Below, in pieces: positions 8,313 to 17,534 of a stretch of 64,000 nucleotides of DNA. The stretch is from CAVPCZ01 sp963779225 (GTDB taxonomy: Bacteria > Bacteroidota > Ignavibacteria > UBA10030 > UBA6906). Positions within the stretch are counted from its first letter, which is position 1, and every line of letters begins with the position of its first letter. A program made the translations under genes and the position numbers. The stretch is taken from assembly GCA_963779225.1 (NCBI GenBank), contig CAVZWW010000003.1, positions 62,001 through 126,000 of the forward strand, read 5' to 3'. The notes under the pieces were generated by a model. It made no database searches and was not told the DNA's origin. It saw only the letters and a program-made list of their open reading frames with translations.

Positions 8313-9437
8313 TTATCCACCAACTCCAAGATAGTTCCCGTATCCGACAATAATAGTGGAGAGTACAAGTGTTGCTAGACCAAGGAAAAGAGTTCTTCTT
8401 GTAGAAGAGCTGCTTCCGGCCCACTCCTTCAGGGCAATTCCCCAGAGCGAACTGAAGATGATGATGCTTGCCATGTGGAGGGTCCAGCTGGAGAACTTGT
8501 ACTCCCCCATCTGTGTTTCGCCCATGGAATAGAAGAAGAACTGCATGTACCAGACAACCCCGGCCAATGCACTGAAGAGATAGTTGCGCAGCATCGGCAC
8601 CTGTGCGGTACCGGCGTTGTCCCCGGTCTGCTGGTTGAGTGAGCCACCTCCATTGCCGTTATCCGCACGCAGTGTACGACTGAAATACTGGTAGCCGGTC
8701 CGGTTCCTGATGTTCAGAATAACACACCAGATAAAATTCGTCGTAAACCCTCCCAGCAGGACGATACACAGCTTGGGAAGCCCCGTCCAGAGTGCACTTG
8801 TGCCATGCTTCGCCGAAAGTTCAGCAATAGGTGCCGCAGCATCGAGCCCGTATGCGAAGCAGGCGCTCAGGATGCCCGAGAATGTCGCAACTAGAATCCC
8901 CTTGGGGAAGTTGAATTCCTTGATTGTAGTCTTCTTCTGTTCATCGTTCATCTCCTTTTCCTTGAACCTTCCCGCCAAACCTGCGATCGCGATGCCGAAA
9001 AGACACATCGCCACGCCGAGAAGAATAATCAGTCCGGAGGTCGTGCCCAGAACCTTGCTCACGAATTCCCCGTGGAATATGGGCGGAATCAGCGTGCCGA
9101 ACGCCGCACAGTATCCCAAAGCCACTCCCATGCCCAGCGAAAGTCCGAGATAGCGCATTGTCAGACCGAATGTCAGTCCACCCACTCCCCACATGGTACC
9201 CCAAAAGTATGCCCAGAGTATACTCTCACCCGGGGCCTCACTGAGCGTGACGAGGAGGGCATTCGTATTGACAGATGCGAGAATCCATGGCGCAAGAATC
9301 CAGCTAAAGAATCCTCCAACAAGCCAGTACACCTCCCACGCCCACTTCCGCACTCCCCGATAAGGAACGTAAAAGCTGCCGGCCGCGAGTCCGCCAAGCC
9401 AATGGAAGAACACGCCGAGAATAGGATTGGAGATCAT
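8313..9437 (-). CDS. rhaT: L-rhamnose-proton symporter RhaT (copy 1)
   Basis: A 374-residue, very hydrophobic protein with about ten membrane segments. It matches the RhaT family and closely parallels the second copy at 37205-38245. Shared landmarks are the N-terminal GSFYVPYR..R.W.WE.YW motif, SWI(L/I)APW, WG.(M/L)WGVGGLTFGL.MR(Y/F)LG, ALG..AA.GTLIPP and the C-terminal SSLWGI.L.EW. It should import L-rhamnose with protons across the inner membrane. I chose the start MISNPILGVFF; a longer frame to 9500 has an unlikely N-terminus. An insert of about 20 residues with N and G (near residues 270-290) lies between membrane segments. It is the last intact gene of the minus-strand rhamnose locus. 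Confidence 0.88.
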   Translation of the reverse strand: MISNPILGVFFHWLGGLAAGSFYVPYRGVRKWAWEVYWLVGGFFSWILAPWILASVNTNALLVTLSEAPGESILWAYFWGTMWGVGGLTFGLTMRYLGLSLGMGVALGYCAAFGTLIPPIFHGEFVSKVLGTTSGLIILLGVAMCLFGIAIAGLAGRFKEKEMNDEQKKTTIKEFNFPKGILVATFSGILSACFAYGLDAAAPIAELSAKHGTSALWTGLPKLCIVLLGGFTTNFIWCVILNIRNRTGYQYFSRTLRADNGNGGGSLNQQTGDNAGTAQVPMLRNYLFSALAGVVWYMQFFFYSMGETQMGEYKFSSWTLHMASIIIFSSLWGIALKEWAGSSSSTRRTLFLGLATLVLSTIIVGYGNYLGVGG

Positions 9438-9499
9438 AGCGTTCGATGCCTCTGTCAATAATGATTGTCGAAGGCCATGGCATTCCCCATGGAGGGCCA

Positions 9500-9854
9500 C
9501 AAGTCCAGCACTTCCCTTCCGTCGTAGGGTGCCGGGTCGCGAGATCAGGCGCGTTGGAAATTAACAGCCGAGCGCAGACATCTTTAGGCAGTGTCGGAGT
9601 TTTTCCCTCCGACCCGAAGTAGTGGACAAAAACCAAGGATGCCGTCTTGCTATCACTGTTCCATATTGCGCCTGGAATCCACATGAACGCTTGCGGGGAA
9701 TCCTCAACACTCTTTCTTCCACCCTCGCATTTTGTTGTGCTGTGTTACACCCTGTGGTAACAAGGTTAACACTCAGTACCAGAACAATGGCTGCAAATAC
9801 TCTGGACCACACACTTTCATAAAACAACTTCTTCTTCAATGTAGTACCCCTCAT
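9500..9854 (-). pseudogene. Frameshifted lipoprotein gene, function unknown
   Basis: The N-terminus has a lipoprotein signal: KKKLFYESVWSRVFAAIV then a lipobox-like LVTTGC at the +1 Cys, followed by NTAQQNA. After that the good frame appears to change. One frame continues VEERVLRIPRKRS to a stop at 9561. A +1 frame gives VEDSPQAFMWIPGAIWNSDS and then TASLVFVHYFGSEG, which reads like real protein. I infer a one-base change near 9705. The second frame runs on into the RhaT start, so the 3' end is also lost. No family was recognised. Confidence 0.4.
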
Positions 9855-9895
9855 GAGCGACGTACTATTGTCCAGGATGCCCAATCGATATGAAT

Positions 9896-11329
9896 TCAAC
9901 AGACCTGAACAACCGGTAGATCCAAAAGTGCCCCAAGCTTCTTCACTTTGGATGCAATATGCCCTATCCCGATGGCGCAGTGATGCGCTGGTCCTTCCCG
10001 GCTCCAGGCATCGACAAATTCCTTGACGGTGAGACGGAACTTATAGCGACTGCTCGTATTGCCGATTTCCAAAATGGGCCCGTCTACGGACTCTCCCTCT
10101 GCCGTAAGCAACTTCAGTTTCCCATCTCGTGTCTGGACGACCGCAAGGAGCGTCACAGGACCGTGCTTCACTTTCATCTCCACAGACAAACCCTGCCCGG
10201 GCTTACCATGATAGACGCCGAGCGGCTTCAGGATCGGCTTCCCCTCCGCGATAGCGAGATGCCCGGGCCCGTCATGCCCCAGCAGGATCACTTCTTCGGT
10301 GAAATCCATCGCATAGAACTCACTAAACGACCCGCCTGCTCCAAACGCATCCATGATCTTCATGGCCACCGCGTTTTTGACTTCACACTCACCGGCAACC
10401 GGCACATGCCGGGATGTCAGGAGGGAGTTGCCTGCAATCACGGAAGTTACGATGTCTTCCTCTTCGCTCCCCGGGGTTCCTTCATAGTAGTACGCAAGTG
10501 CTCCGAGTTTTCTCTTCACAACGAGCCGATCCAGAGCGCAGGCGGTACGTGCAGCACGGTCAATCTCCGCAGGGGGGCACTCCGGGAGGACTACAAACTC
10601 TCGTGCTACCTCGCGCTTCTTTTCTTCGACCTCTTCCCGGGAAACCTGCCTGCGAAGAAGTTTCAGTTCATCGATTTCCAGATGTTCGATGTGCATCCCA
10701 AGATACGCTGACTGCTGGGTCGGGTCAGAATAGACGTCGAGCATGCCATTGTAGTAATGACCGAGGATTCCCAGACGTGTCGACGCCAGACTCTCTGCGA
10801 CCCGCGCAGCATCAACCCACTCCTGGATTTCCTGCCAGGACTCAGGATCGTCCAGTGTGCCCGTGATCTGGTGGAATGGAATCGCGGCCCGGTTGAATAC
10901 ATTCGCAATCTCCGGGATGGAACAGGCCTGGCAAAAGGCCAGCCACTCTCCGGTCATTTTCCCGCGATCCCCGAGTGAGTTGAACCATGCATAGTCGATT
11001 GCCTTGGCTGGTTGCAGGTTAAGGACAACGACCGGCACCTTTGCGCGCTGGACTACAGGAAGGACCGTCGAGGAGAGCGCGTAGGTTGAGACATAAAGAA
11101 AAACCAGACGTACATCACTCGTCTTGAAGCGAACGGTCGCCGCCTGGGCTCTTTCCGCACTATCAATTAGTCCCGCGGAGATGACATCTGCACCCGCAAC
11201 CGAAAGCTTCGAGTGTATCTGACTCAGATACCCTTCGAGTCGATCTTGAAGACCCGGAAATTGGGCCCAGTAGGATTCCAGGCCGATCCCAAAGAGACCG
11301 ATGCGGAGGGATGATTCTCCAGTATTCAT
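9896..11329 (-). CDS. L-fucose/L-arabinose isomerase family protein
   Basis: A 477-residue cytoplasmic protein resembling the AraA/FucI-fold isomerase family. The N-terminal part has IGLFGIGLESYWAQFPGL, a two-domain Rossmann-like body follows, and the C-terminal metal-site region includes EFYAMDFTEEVILLGHDGPGH and VYHGKPGQGLSVEM. These carry conserved acidic and His residues. The family interconverts aldoses and ketoses or binds sugars; the exact substrate cannot be read from sequence. The bona fide rhamnose isomerase of this locus is at 35870, so this enzyme may handle a second sugar such as fucose or arabinose released from the same polymer. AGGGAAAGAG precedes the start. A fragment of a paralogue lies just upstream at 11567-11665. 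Confidence 0.75.
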   Translation of the reverse strand: MNTGESSLRIGLFGIGLESYWAQFPGLQDRLEGYLSQIHSKLSVAGADVISAGLIDSAERAQAATVRFKTSDVRLVFLYVSTYALSSTVLPVVQRAKVPVVVLNLQPAKAIDYAWFNSLGDRGKMTGEWLAFCQACSIPEIANVFNRAAIPFHQITGTLDDPESWQEIQEWVDAARVAESLASTRLGILGHYYNGMLDVYSDPTQQSAYLGMHIEHLEIDELKLLRRQVSREEVEEKKREVAREFVVLPECPPAEIDRAARTACALDRLVVKRKLGALAYYYEGTPGSEEEDIVTSVIAGNSLLTSRHVPVAGECEVKNAVAMKIMDAFGAGGSFSEFYAMDFTEEVILLGHDGPGHLAIAEGKPILKPLGVYHGKPGQGLSVEMKVKHGPVTLLAVVQTRDGKLKLLTAEGESVDGPILEIGNTSSRYKFRLTVKEFVDAWSREGPAHHCAIGIGHIASKVKKLGALLDLPVVQVC

Positions 11330-11566
11330 GATTCTCTTTCCCTAGTTGGAGTAGCATTTGGCCCTCTTACATCTTTTGCTCCTAATGAATAACCGAGAAC
11401 GAATCCCCGATCGCATGTCCAGACCATCCTGAATCACATCCGCTTGACGAGCGGAATCAAGCGCAGTATACTATCGCTCAACAAAGCAATCGGTGCGGAG
11501 TCCTTTTGAACCTACCTGGGAATATGATGGCCCTCGACAGTTCTGGCTCGGATAGATTTGCGAAGA

Positions 11567-11665
11567 GGGACAGCTTAATCTATTTAGAATCTCTTTGTGG
11601 TAGACTTCAAGTCTGTGAAGCAGACTCGGACATTGCGCCCAATAGGTATCGAGACCAATGGTGAA
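11567..11665 (-). pseudogene. N-terminal relic of a second isomerase-family gene
   Basis: Between the isomerase and the GH78 gene, the minus strand encodes FTIGLDTYWAQCPSLLHRLE and continues VYHKEILNRLS. This aligns with residues 12-43 of the neighbouring isomerase (FGIGLESYWAQFPGLQDRLE, then GYLSQIHSKLS). A stop precedes it and no further homology follows. The rest of the 370-bp gap (11330-11699) holds nothing I recognise. Confidence 0.65.
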
Positions 11666-11699
11666 TTATCCAGGCTTGTTTTTCATTGTGTCCCTGCAG

Positions 11700-14057
11700 C
11701 TATTGCAGGTTCTTGAAGATCATATCAATTTCCCTCTCAATATGCATGAGCGAGGACTTAGCGCCGTATCGTTCTTCGTCAAGATGCAAATCAATAGGAA
11801 CCGGAGTCTCCAAGTGGTAGCGCAATCCATCCCGGTCACGCGACCACTCTATCCTGATGACTCCTTCTCCCCCCGGCAATGGTACCAACCCATTCGCCTT
11901 TTGCAGTGACCCCGGAAACAGTTTCAGCTCGTAATTATGTTTTCCCAAGTCGTATCGAGGCTGCAATCCGAGGGAGTAACGGCTCAGTTGCCAGGTCGGG
12001 CAGCCAGCCCATTGATGACAATGGCTCCACCGCAAATCAAATACTTCCGGCCATGTTGTTAGACCCTGCCCCAGCGCCCACCCCCAGCATTTGCGGTATT
12101 GTTCGAGCACAAAACTCATCTCACCGTGCTCGATAAGCAGCGGTAACGCATAATGAGCAAAATATGGGGTGATAAGCTTTTTGTTGTTCGCCCCCGGATC
12201 ACTCAGCCGTGGTGCGGCCGAATCGTTTGGAAAACAATTCAGCATATGCTTTCTTATGTACCCAGTGCACTCTCTCTGGCGATGACCGCGGAAGAATCCT
12301 AGTTTCATTCCGAGCACTGCCCTATGGTAGCCAATTCGATCCCATGCGCCTTCGCCCCCCCGAAATTCAGATTCAAAGTATCGACTGATTTTGCCGTCCA
12401 TCATATCGGCTAGTCGCTTATAACGGTGAACATGATCGACCTTACCGATTGCCTCGCACCATGTGGCCATATCGCGCAGAGCCGCCAGATAATGCAGATT
12501 AACACCCATATCTGAGGGACCCGGATTGGGAACATACCCCCAATCCACGAACCCCCACCCAAGAGAGGCATCTAACCCGTAAGTCGTATTCTTCATCTCA
12601 AACGCTTCGATATTACTTGCTGCATAAGGGAATAATTCATCAAGTAACTTGAGGTCTCCAGATAATTGCCAGTAGTGAACGCAGGCTGTCACCCATTGAG
12701 CCGCAAACGTCGATAGAAACGCAGTCCCTCCAGGGCAAAGACCAGCTACCAATCCGTCTTGTCGGGCACATTCCGCAGACTGCACGAGAGCTCGCCGAAT
12801 GAGCCGCAGATCAGAGAACACCGAAGCGGCAATATCCATGCCCACCGTCGCGACGTCTGCCAACCATTGTCCGCGTTCTCTTGTGGGGTTGTCTATCGGT
12901 GCATCTTCGCTGCAGGAGCGAAGCGTTCTGACGCCGACAGACCATATCTCATTTAACAACGTGTCCTCAGTGTGAAAGGCACCCTCCGCTTCGCCAAAGT
13001 AGCATCGTTCTATTATCTCTTGTTTGATGAATTGAATCTGTCCTGGCAAAGCATAGACGTGAACTTCCACAAACCGTCCTCCTTTCGGAGTCAATGGAAA
13101 GAACTCCTGTTCCCCACCCCGGGCAACGTAGTGGTCCATATTGGTTGATTCTCCGGCCGATAAAGTTATCCAGGGTGTTACTCTCCCATTCTTGAGTTCT
13201 TCGCAGTACGCAAATTCGACTACAGCTCCTTCGGGCAAGTTGAACACGAATCTCGGACGCATTAATCGCACATGACCCAGATCATACCTTCGCCACAATC
13301 CTTGAGGCGGAATATTCTCCGGCGAGAGATCGCATAAAAAGAATCGAGCAGGCGGATTGTCCTTTTCATAGCCGAAGACATTGGCAAATTCACCGGAGGC
13401 CACCGGCTCTAGTTGGTGCGCGACAGAGCGGACGTTATGTGTTGAGAGAGGCTTCATCGGACCGAGTTCTCTCGAAACGATAACCGGTTCATTCCATGCA
13501 GCATCATTGAAATCCCCATCCCTCCAGCCTGCGGGAAGCATTCGAGTATCACACCATTCCATGTAGCCAAGCTCAGGATTGATCCTTGCTACCTGCGATT
13601 CGTAAGCTTCCAACCGGACACACTTCCAGACAAGTGATATTTCCTCTTTTCCACCTTTGACGACACAGAAAAGAAATGGTTCGATGTTCTCCATCATCCT
13701 GGTAACTTCACCTACGTGATGCACCTGTATAGCAAGGACATGATGACCGGCGGGAAGATGAACACTGTACGTCTGATATTCAGGAAATGCTGCAGGAAAA
13801 CGCGCCGGGCCTTCACAGAAATAAGCCCCGTCAAGCCAAACCACGAACCATGAGGCACCCAGGATCAGAATCTCACAATCACGTTCAGAAGCCAACTCCC
13901 AATTGCCTCGGAAAGCGACATAATAATTCTTCTCCGTATCAGGCTTGCTCTGGCTCCAGAAGTATTTGGGGGCGGGGGTTTCGCTCCCTTGGCCGAGCAA
14001 CGGAAACATAAGAAGGTAAAGGACACAACAAGCATTAGATCTGACGAGATGTTTCAT
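11700..14057 (-). CDS. Alpha-L-rhamnosidase-like glycoside hydrolase (GH78-type)
   Basis: A 785-residue secreted enzyme. It has a signal peptide (CCVLYLLMFPLLGQGSE), N-terminal beta-sandwich domains and an (alpha/alpha)6 catalytic barrel. The barrel includes SEDAPIDNPTRERGQWLADV (about residues 385-405), the equivalent of the CPQRDER..W.gD motif of GH78 enzymes. It also has HYLAALRDMATWCEAIGK and the late segment WGWALGQGLTTWPEVFDL. GH78 enzymes release terminal alpha-L-rhamnose by an inverting mechanism with acidic catalytic residues. The sequence departs from the other GH78 here (25204-27894), so its linkage preference is probably different. It sits 42 bp downstream of the GH106 gene in the same direction. 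No T9SS tail. Confidence 0.72.
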   Translation of the reverse strand: MKHLVRSNACCVLYLLMFPLLGQGSETPAPKYFWSQSKPDTEKNYYVAFRGNWELASERDCEILILGASWFVVWLDGAYFCEGPARFPAAFPEYQTYSVHLPAGHHVLAIQVHHVGEVTRMMENIEPFLFCVVKGGKEEISLVWKCVRLEAYESQVARINPELGYMEWCDTRMLPAGWRDGDFNDAAWNEPVIVSRELGPMKPLSTHNVRSVAHQLEPVASGEFANVFGYEKDNPPARFFLCDLSPENIPPQGLWRRYDLGHVRLMRPRFVFNLPEGAVVEFAYCEELKNGRVTPWITLSAGESTNMDHYVARGGEQEFFPLTPKGGRFVEVHVYALPGQIQFIKQEIIERCYFGEAEGAFHTEDTLLNEIWSVGVRTLRSCSEDAPIDNPTRERGQWLADVATVGMDIAASVFSDLRLIRRALVQSAECARQDGLVAGLCPGGTAFLSTFAAQWVTACVHYWQLSGDLKLLDELFPYAASNIEAFEMKNTTYGLDASLGWGFVDWGYVPNPGPSDMGVNLHYLAALRDMATWCEAIGKVDHVHRYKRLADMMDGKISRYFESEFRGGEGAWDRIGYHRAVLGMKLGFFRGHRQRECTGYIRKHMLNCFPNDSAAPRLSDPGANNKKLITPYFAHYALPLLIEHGEMSFVLEQYRKCWGWALGQGLTTWPEVFDLRWSHCHQWAGCPTWQLSRYSLGLQPRYDLGKHNYELKLFPGSLQKANGLVPLPGGEGVIRIEWSRDRDGLRYHLETPVPIDLHLDEERYGAKSSLMHIEREIDMIFKNLQ

Positions 14058-14099
14058 ATGTCGAGTCCACCAGATTGAAGGTTGAGGGAGTCAAATCCG

Positions 14100-17000
14100 C
14101 TAGTCACGGTAGTCCAGTGCAAGCAGCCTGACTGGGCCCAGCAAACCCGATGGTTGAAGTAGGCTTTCGGTCGTATATGGATTCACAATCATCCAAGTCT
14201 TCCTTTCGGCCGGTGTAACTTTCAAATCACCAATGATCCTGTTGACCCAGGTATTTGTCACCTCTATTTCAAGTTGATTTTCCCCGATCTTCAAATTCTT
14301 GGCAACCTCCAGCTGCGGTGGATTTGTCCAAATCCCTCCGGCATGGACTCCGTTGATTCTCACATCAGCAATAGCGCTGAATTTCCCGAGGTCAAGAACG
14401 ATATGCTCCGCTCTGGGAAGGGTGTCCAGCGTAAACTTTGTGCGATACACAGCAGATCCGGAGTAATAGCGAATATCATTGTTGACGTGCCGTGTCCAGT
14501 CCTCGAGTGTGTCAAAGACAACCGGTCTGACGGGTCCCCTCATCTGGGGATCGAAGGTAACTTCCCATCGTCCGTCAATCTCACAAACGCGACTGGTTAT
14601 GGGGAAGTTGCGGGCAGAAGAATCGGATAACGATTGCATCCCCTGCTTGACAAACACTATGAATCCGCTTTGACCTTCTCCTAAAGTTAGAGGAACTGAG
14701 GTGCCGGTTTCGCGCCCTGTAAAAATGGGAAGTATGCGCGTTCTGCCACTCACAGCATCCCAAAACTGCGGTTGCATTCCGTGCACACGGAAGGTCGGAG
14801 TGATGGTAACCATTCTATCCGTCTGGTTGGAAACGAAATAGATGTCGGCATCCGTTAGCCTTCTGTGGATGTAAAGGATGGAATCTTGACCGCTAAGATG
14901 AAAATCTGGAGCTTCGTTTATCATTTTAAACGCCGTCTGCATATCCACTCCCGTCATGATCATCCCTTTCCCGCACTTTCTGAATCTGGAAGTCCTCCCG
15001 TCCAAATCCCCCCAGAGTTGCTTTGCGAGTTCCTTTACTTCGTCATCTGCCGCCGGATAGTTTTGTAAGCTCGGGGATCTCAGAGGCCGCGGTCCAACAA
15101 CGACTGCGCCTCCCCTCACAAGGTCGCGAATCTTCCGTAGAAGATGAGGTCTCATGGTTTCCTGGGGGGGGAGGATCAAAATGCTGTATGACAAGCCATC
15201 GGTCAATACAAGCTTTCCGTCCTTGACAGATAGTCTGTTTTCGATTACATCCGCGTTGATGTAGTCGAAAGAGTAACCCCGGGGCAGTTCGGGCTCGATA
15301 ATGCCTGTCATCACTGGTGCATCTTCTCCGATAAGATACGCAGCATCGACAACGGGTCTCCCCTGCTGCAGCATAAAATTGCATCTTCGTATGTAATCAA
15401 TGAATACTCTCGATTTCCCGAACCATGTATTGAATCGATTGAATTCAGTCCCGAATGCAGCGTTCATGCCTGGATGACGATCCTCATAGGGCTGAGAGAT
15501 CGCGACATGAAGCAATGTACTATTCACCCCCTGCGCGAATGCCCAATCACCAAGCTTTTTTAAGAGAGCTGGGTAACGCCAGAAAGGTTTATCCCCAGAT
15601 GTCCATGACTCAGACCAAACCTTTTGCTTTCCGTAGATGTGCGCGGCGGATGAGGCGGCGCGCAATTCTAGCGGTCCGATCCCAAATAGCCCATCCGCCC
15701 AGAACTCGCCTGACAACTCGTCAGACTGGCCCCCATATTTGAGAAACTCGGATGGGAAACCCCATGTACCATAGTTCTCGAGCCAGAGGGCAAGGCCATG
15801 CTCGTTGCTTATCTTGCGCAGCTCTCCAACGTAGTTGTAAGCCACCAGATCTGCTACGAGTCTGCGCAAATCCCATAGAAAACGGTTTGATTGGTCGGCT
15901 GTCCCGACAATTCTCCCCGCAAGCACCGGTAACCATGGTAGCGGATCATATCCATACTGTTTCCGAAACAAATCCTCGCACCCATCGGTCCAATTCTCTG
16001 AACCCGTTTCATAACTGTCGGCAATCACGTATTTGAAAGTCTTCCTGTCGTTCGCAGGAATTCGATCCAACATTCGTTTGATGAAGGCATTGAAGTGCAT
16101 TCTAATGCCTTCTTTACTCATCTTGTCGATTTCCAGACCACGACCTTCTGGTGTTGCTGGTGCATTCGTGATGCCTGTTGGAACCATTCCCGCTCTCAAT
16201 AGTGTCCAAGACCCTTCTGGCACATCCCAATTCAGGAAACCATCAGATGAGAGAGAATGAGTGATGTTTATTATCCTCGAACGGTCGACACATTGGTCTT
16301 GATTGTTCGGCTCTGATTGCACGGACCATTTGTATGCGTCCCACGCCGGGGCGACATCTTGAACCATTTTTCCCAATTGCTTTTCTACATACCGTTCCAC
16401 GCGCGGCACGGCGGAAAGTACTATTTCTGTAAACCCGCCAACGGCTGAATCAATCCCCATGAATGGATTGCTTCTCATGTTTGTGAAAACAAGGCGGAAT
16501 TTGGTGGATTTGACTGCCGGAAAAGAAATACAAACGGGTCCATAAGGCAGAAACCCCAGACTCAACCAGGAGATGCTGCGATCCAGCTCGAACTTTCTTA
16601 CTTGTTGGAAGGACCCTTTTTCATAGACTTGCAGCTCACAGTCAATTCTGAATGGTTTATGAACGGGGTACAGCGTTATGCTTCGTGCTGTGAACGGTTT
16701 GTCCATTTCGATATCAATTTCCACAGGTTTGACTCCGGGCATGCCAGATGGAAGGTTCGTTTCGGTGTGATGATTTCCATCAAACATATTTCTTACGTCT
16801 TTGAGTGGAATATTTGCGGTAATTTTGGAGTTCGCCCCCATGAACTCCACTTCATCATTCCTTGGCTCAGGGAACGCCAATACTGCAACTTGTTGGAAGT
16901 GTTCATACGGGACGTTCAGGTCTATTCTCAGTTTTCCGGGACCCTTGGCATGAAACTCCTTCGTTGCCATATATCGCATTGTCTTGTCAGGCGTGACCCA

Positions 17001-17429
17001 GGGACCACCCGATTGACTCCAACCTGGGCTATTGAAAATGCCAATATCAATCCCGAGTTTTGCGGCCGTGCGAAGAGCCGTGTGCAAGATATTCCACCAT
17101 TCATCAGAGAAGAGTTTGACCTTTCCATATGGGACATCGTCCAATCCAATGTTTCCAATGTATGCCCTCCCAATACCGACGCTTGCCATTGCCTCCAGAT
17201 CGCGCGTTACGCCTTCCTGTGAGATATTGTCGTTGAGCCAATACCAGTATACGCCCGGTTTTGTGGAATCGGGCGGATTATGAAACCCCTCAATCACCGA
17301 CGCAAGCGAGAAAGGATGGCCTTTTGATTTCGTACTTTCCGTGCAATTTGCTGAAGTAGACAATCCGCACGTCACCAGGAGCACAAACAATGCCCCCGCT
17401 GCAATTGTCTGGGTGAATGTGCCTTTCAT
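14100..17429 (-). CDS. Alpha-L-rhamnosidase, GH106-type
   Basis: A 1,109-residue secreted enzyme with signal peptide MKGTFTQTIAAGALFVLLV; the start is supported by GGAGG nine bases upstream. The mature N-terminus FHNPPDSTKPGVYWYWLNDN followed by EGVTRDLEAMASVGIG is the hallmark of GH106. A TIM-barrel-like body follows (IGIFNSPGWSQSGGPW; LWLENYGTWGFPSEF; VWSESWTSGDKPFWRYPALL). A C-terminal GH2-like jelly-roll domain (LDLGKFSAIADVRINGVHAG) closes the protein. GH106 enzymes cleave alpha-L-rhamnosyl linkages in rhamnogalacturonans and related glycans. It lies about 105 bp downstream of the alpha/beta hydrolase gene. Confidence 0.87.
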   Translation of the reverse strand: MKGTFTQTIAAGALFVLLVTCGLSTSANCTESTKSKGHPFSLASVIEGFHNPPDSTKPGVYWYWLNDNISQEGVTRDLEAMASVGIGRAYIGNIGLDDVPYGKVKLFSDEWWNILHTALRTAAKLGIDIGIFNSPGWSQSGGPWVTPDKTMRYMATKEFHAKGPGKLRIDLNVPYEHFQQVAVLAFPEPRNDEVEFMGANSKITANIPLKDVRNMFDGNHHTETNLPSGMPGVKPVEIDIEMDKPFTARSITLYPVHKPFRIDCELQVYEKGSFQQVRKFELDRSISWLSLGFLPYGPVCISFPAVKSTKFRLVFTNMRSNPFMGIDSAVGGFTEIVLSAVPRVERYVEKQLGKMVQDVAPAWDAYKWSVQSEPNNQDQCVDRSRIINITHSLSSDGFLNWDVPEGSWTLLRAGMVPTGITNAPATPEGRGLEIDKMSKEGIRMHFNAFIKRMLDRIPANDRKTFKYVIADSYETGSENWTDGCEDLFRKQYGYDPLPWLPVLAGRIVGTADQSNRFLWDLRRLVADLVAYNYVGELRKISNEHGLALWLENYGTWGFPSEFLKYGGQSDELSGEFWADGLFGIGPLELRAASSAAHIYGKQKVWSESWTSGDKPFWRYPALLKKLGDWAFAQGVNSTLLHVAISQPYEDRHPGMNAAFGTEFNRFNTWFGKSRVFIDYIRRCNFMLQQGRPVVDAAYLIGEDAPVMTGIIEPELPRGYSFDYINADVIENRLSVKDGKLVLTDGLSYSILILPPQETMRPHLLRKIRDLVRGGAVVVGPRPLRSPSLQNYPAADDEVKELAKQLWGDLDGRTSRFRKCGKGMIMTGVDMQTAFKMINEAPDFHLSGQDSILYIHRRLTDADIYFVSNQTDRMVTITPTFRVHGMQPQFWDAVSGRTRILPIFTGRETGTSVPLTLGEGQSGFIVFVKQGMQSLSDSSARNFPITSRVCEIDGRWEVTFDPQMRGPVRPVVFDTLEDWTRHVNNDIRYYSGSAVYRTKFTLDTLPRAEHIVLDLGKFSAIADVRINGVHAGGIWTNPPQLEVAKNLKIGENQLEIEVTNTWVNRIIGDLKVTPAERKTWMIVNPYTTESLLQPSGLLGPVRLLALDYRD

Positions 17430-17534
17430 TATTAAAGTCCTCCGCGTCCATTCAGTAGTCTTTTTGCATCTGACTTGTCGCACGATGCTTCGATGTAAGG
17501 AGTACTTGGTTGGCATCACCTTATGTGATAACAC

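Noticed and set aside
9304..9684. Separate gene with MWIPGAIWNSDSKTASLVF
   Set aside because: It overlaps the rhaT start and has no start signal; better explained as the 3' frame of a frameshifted lipoprotein gene.
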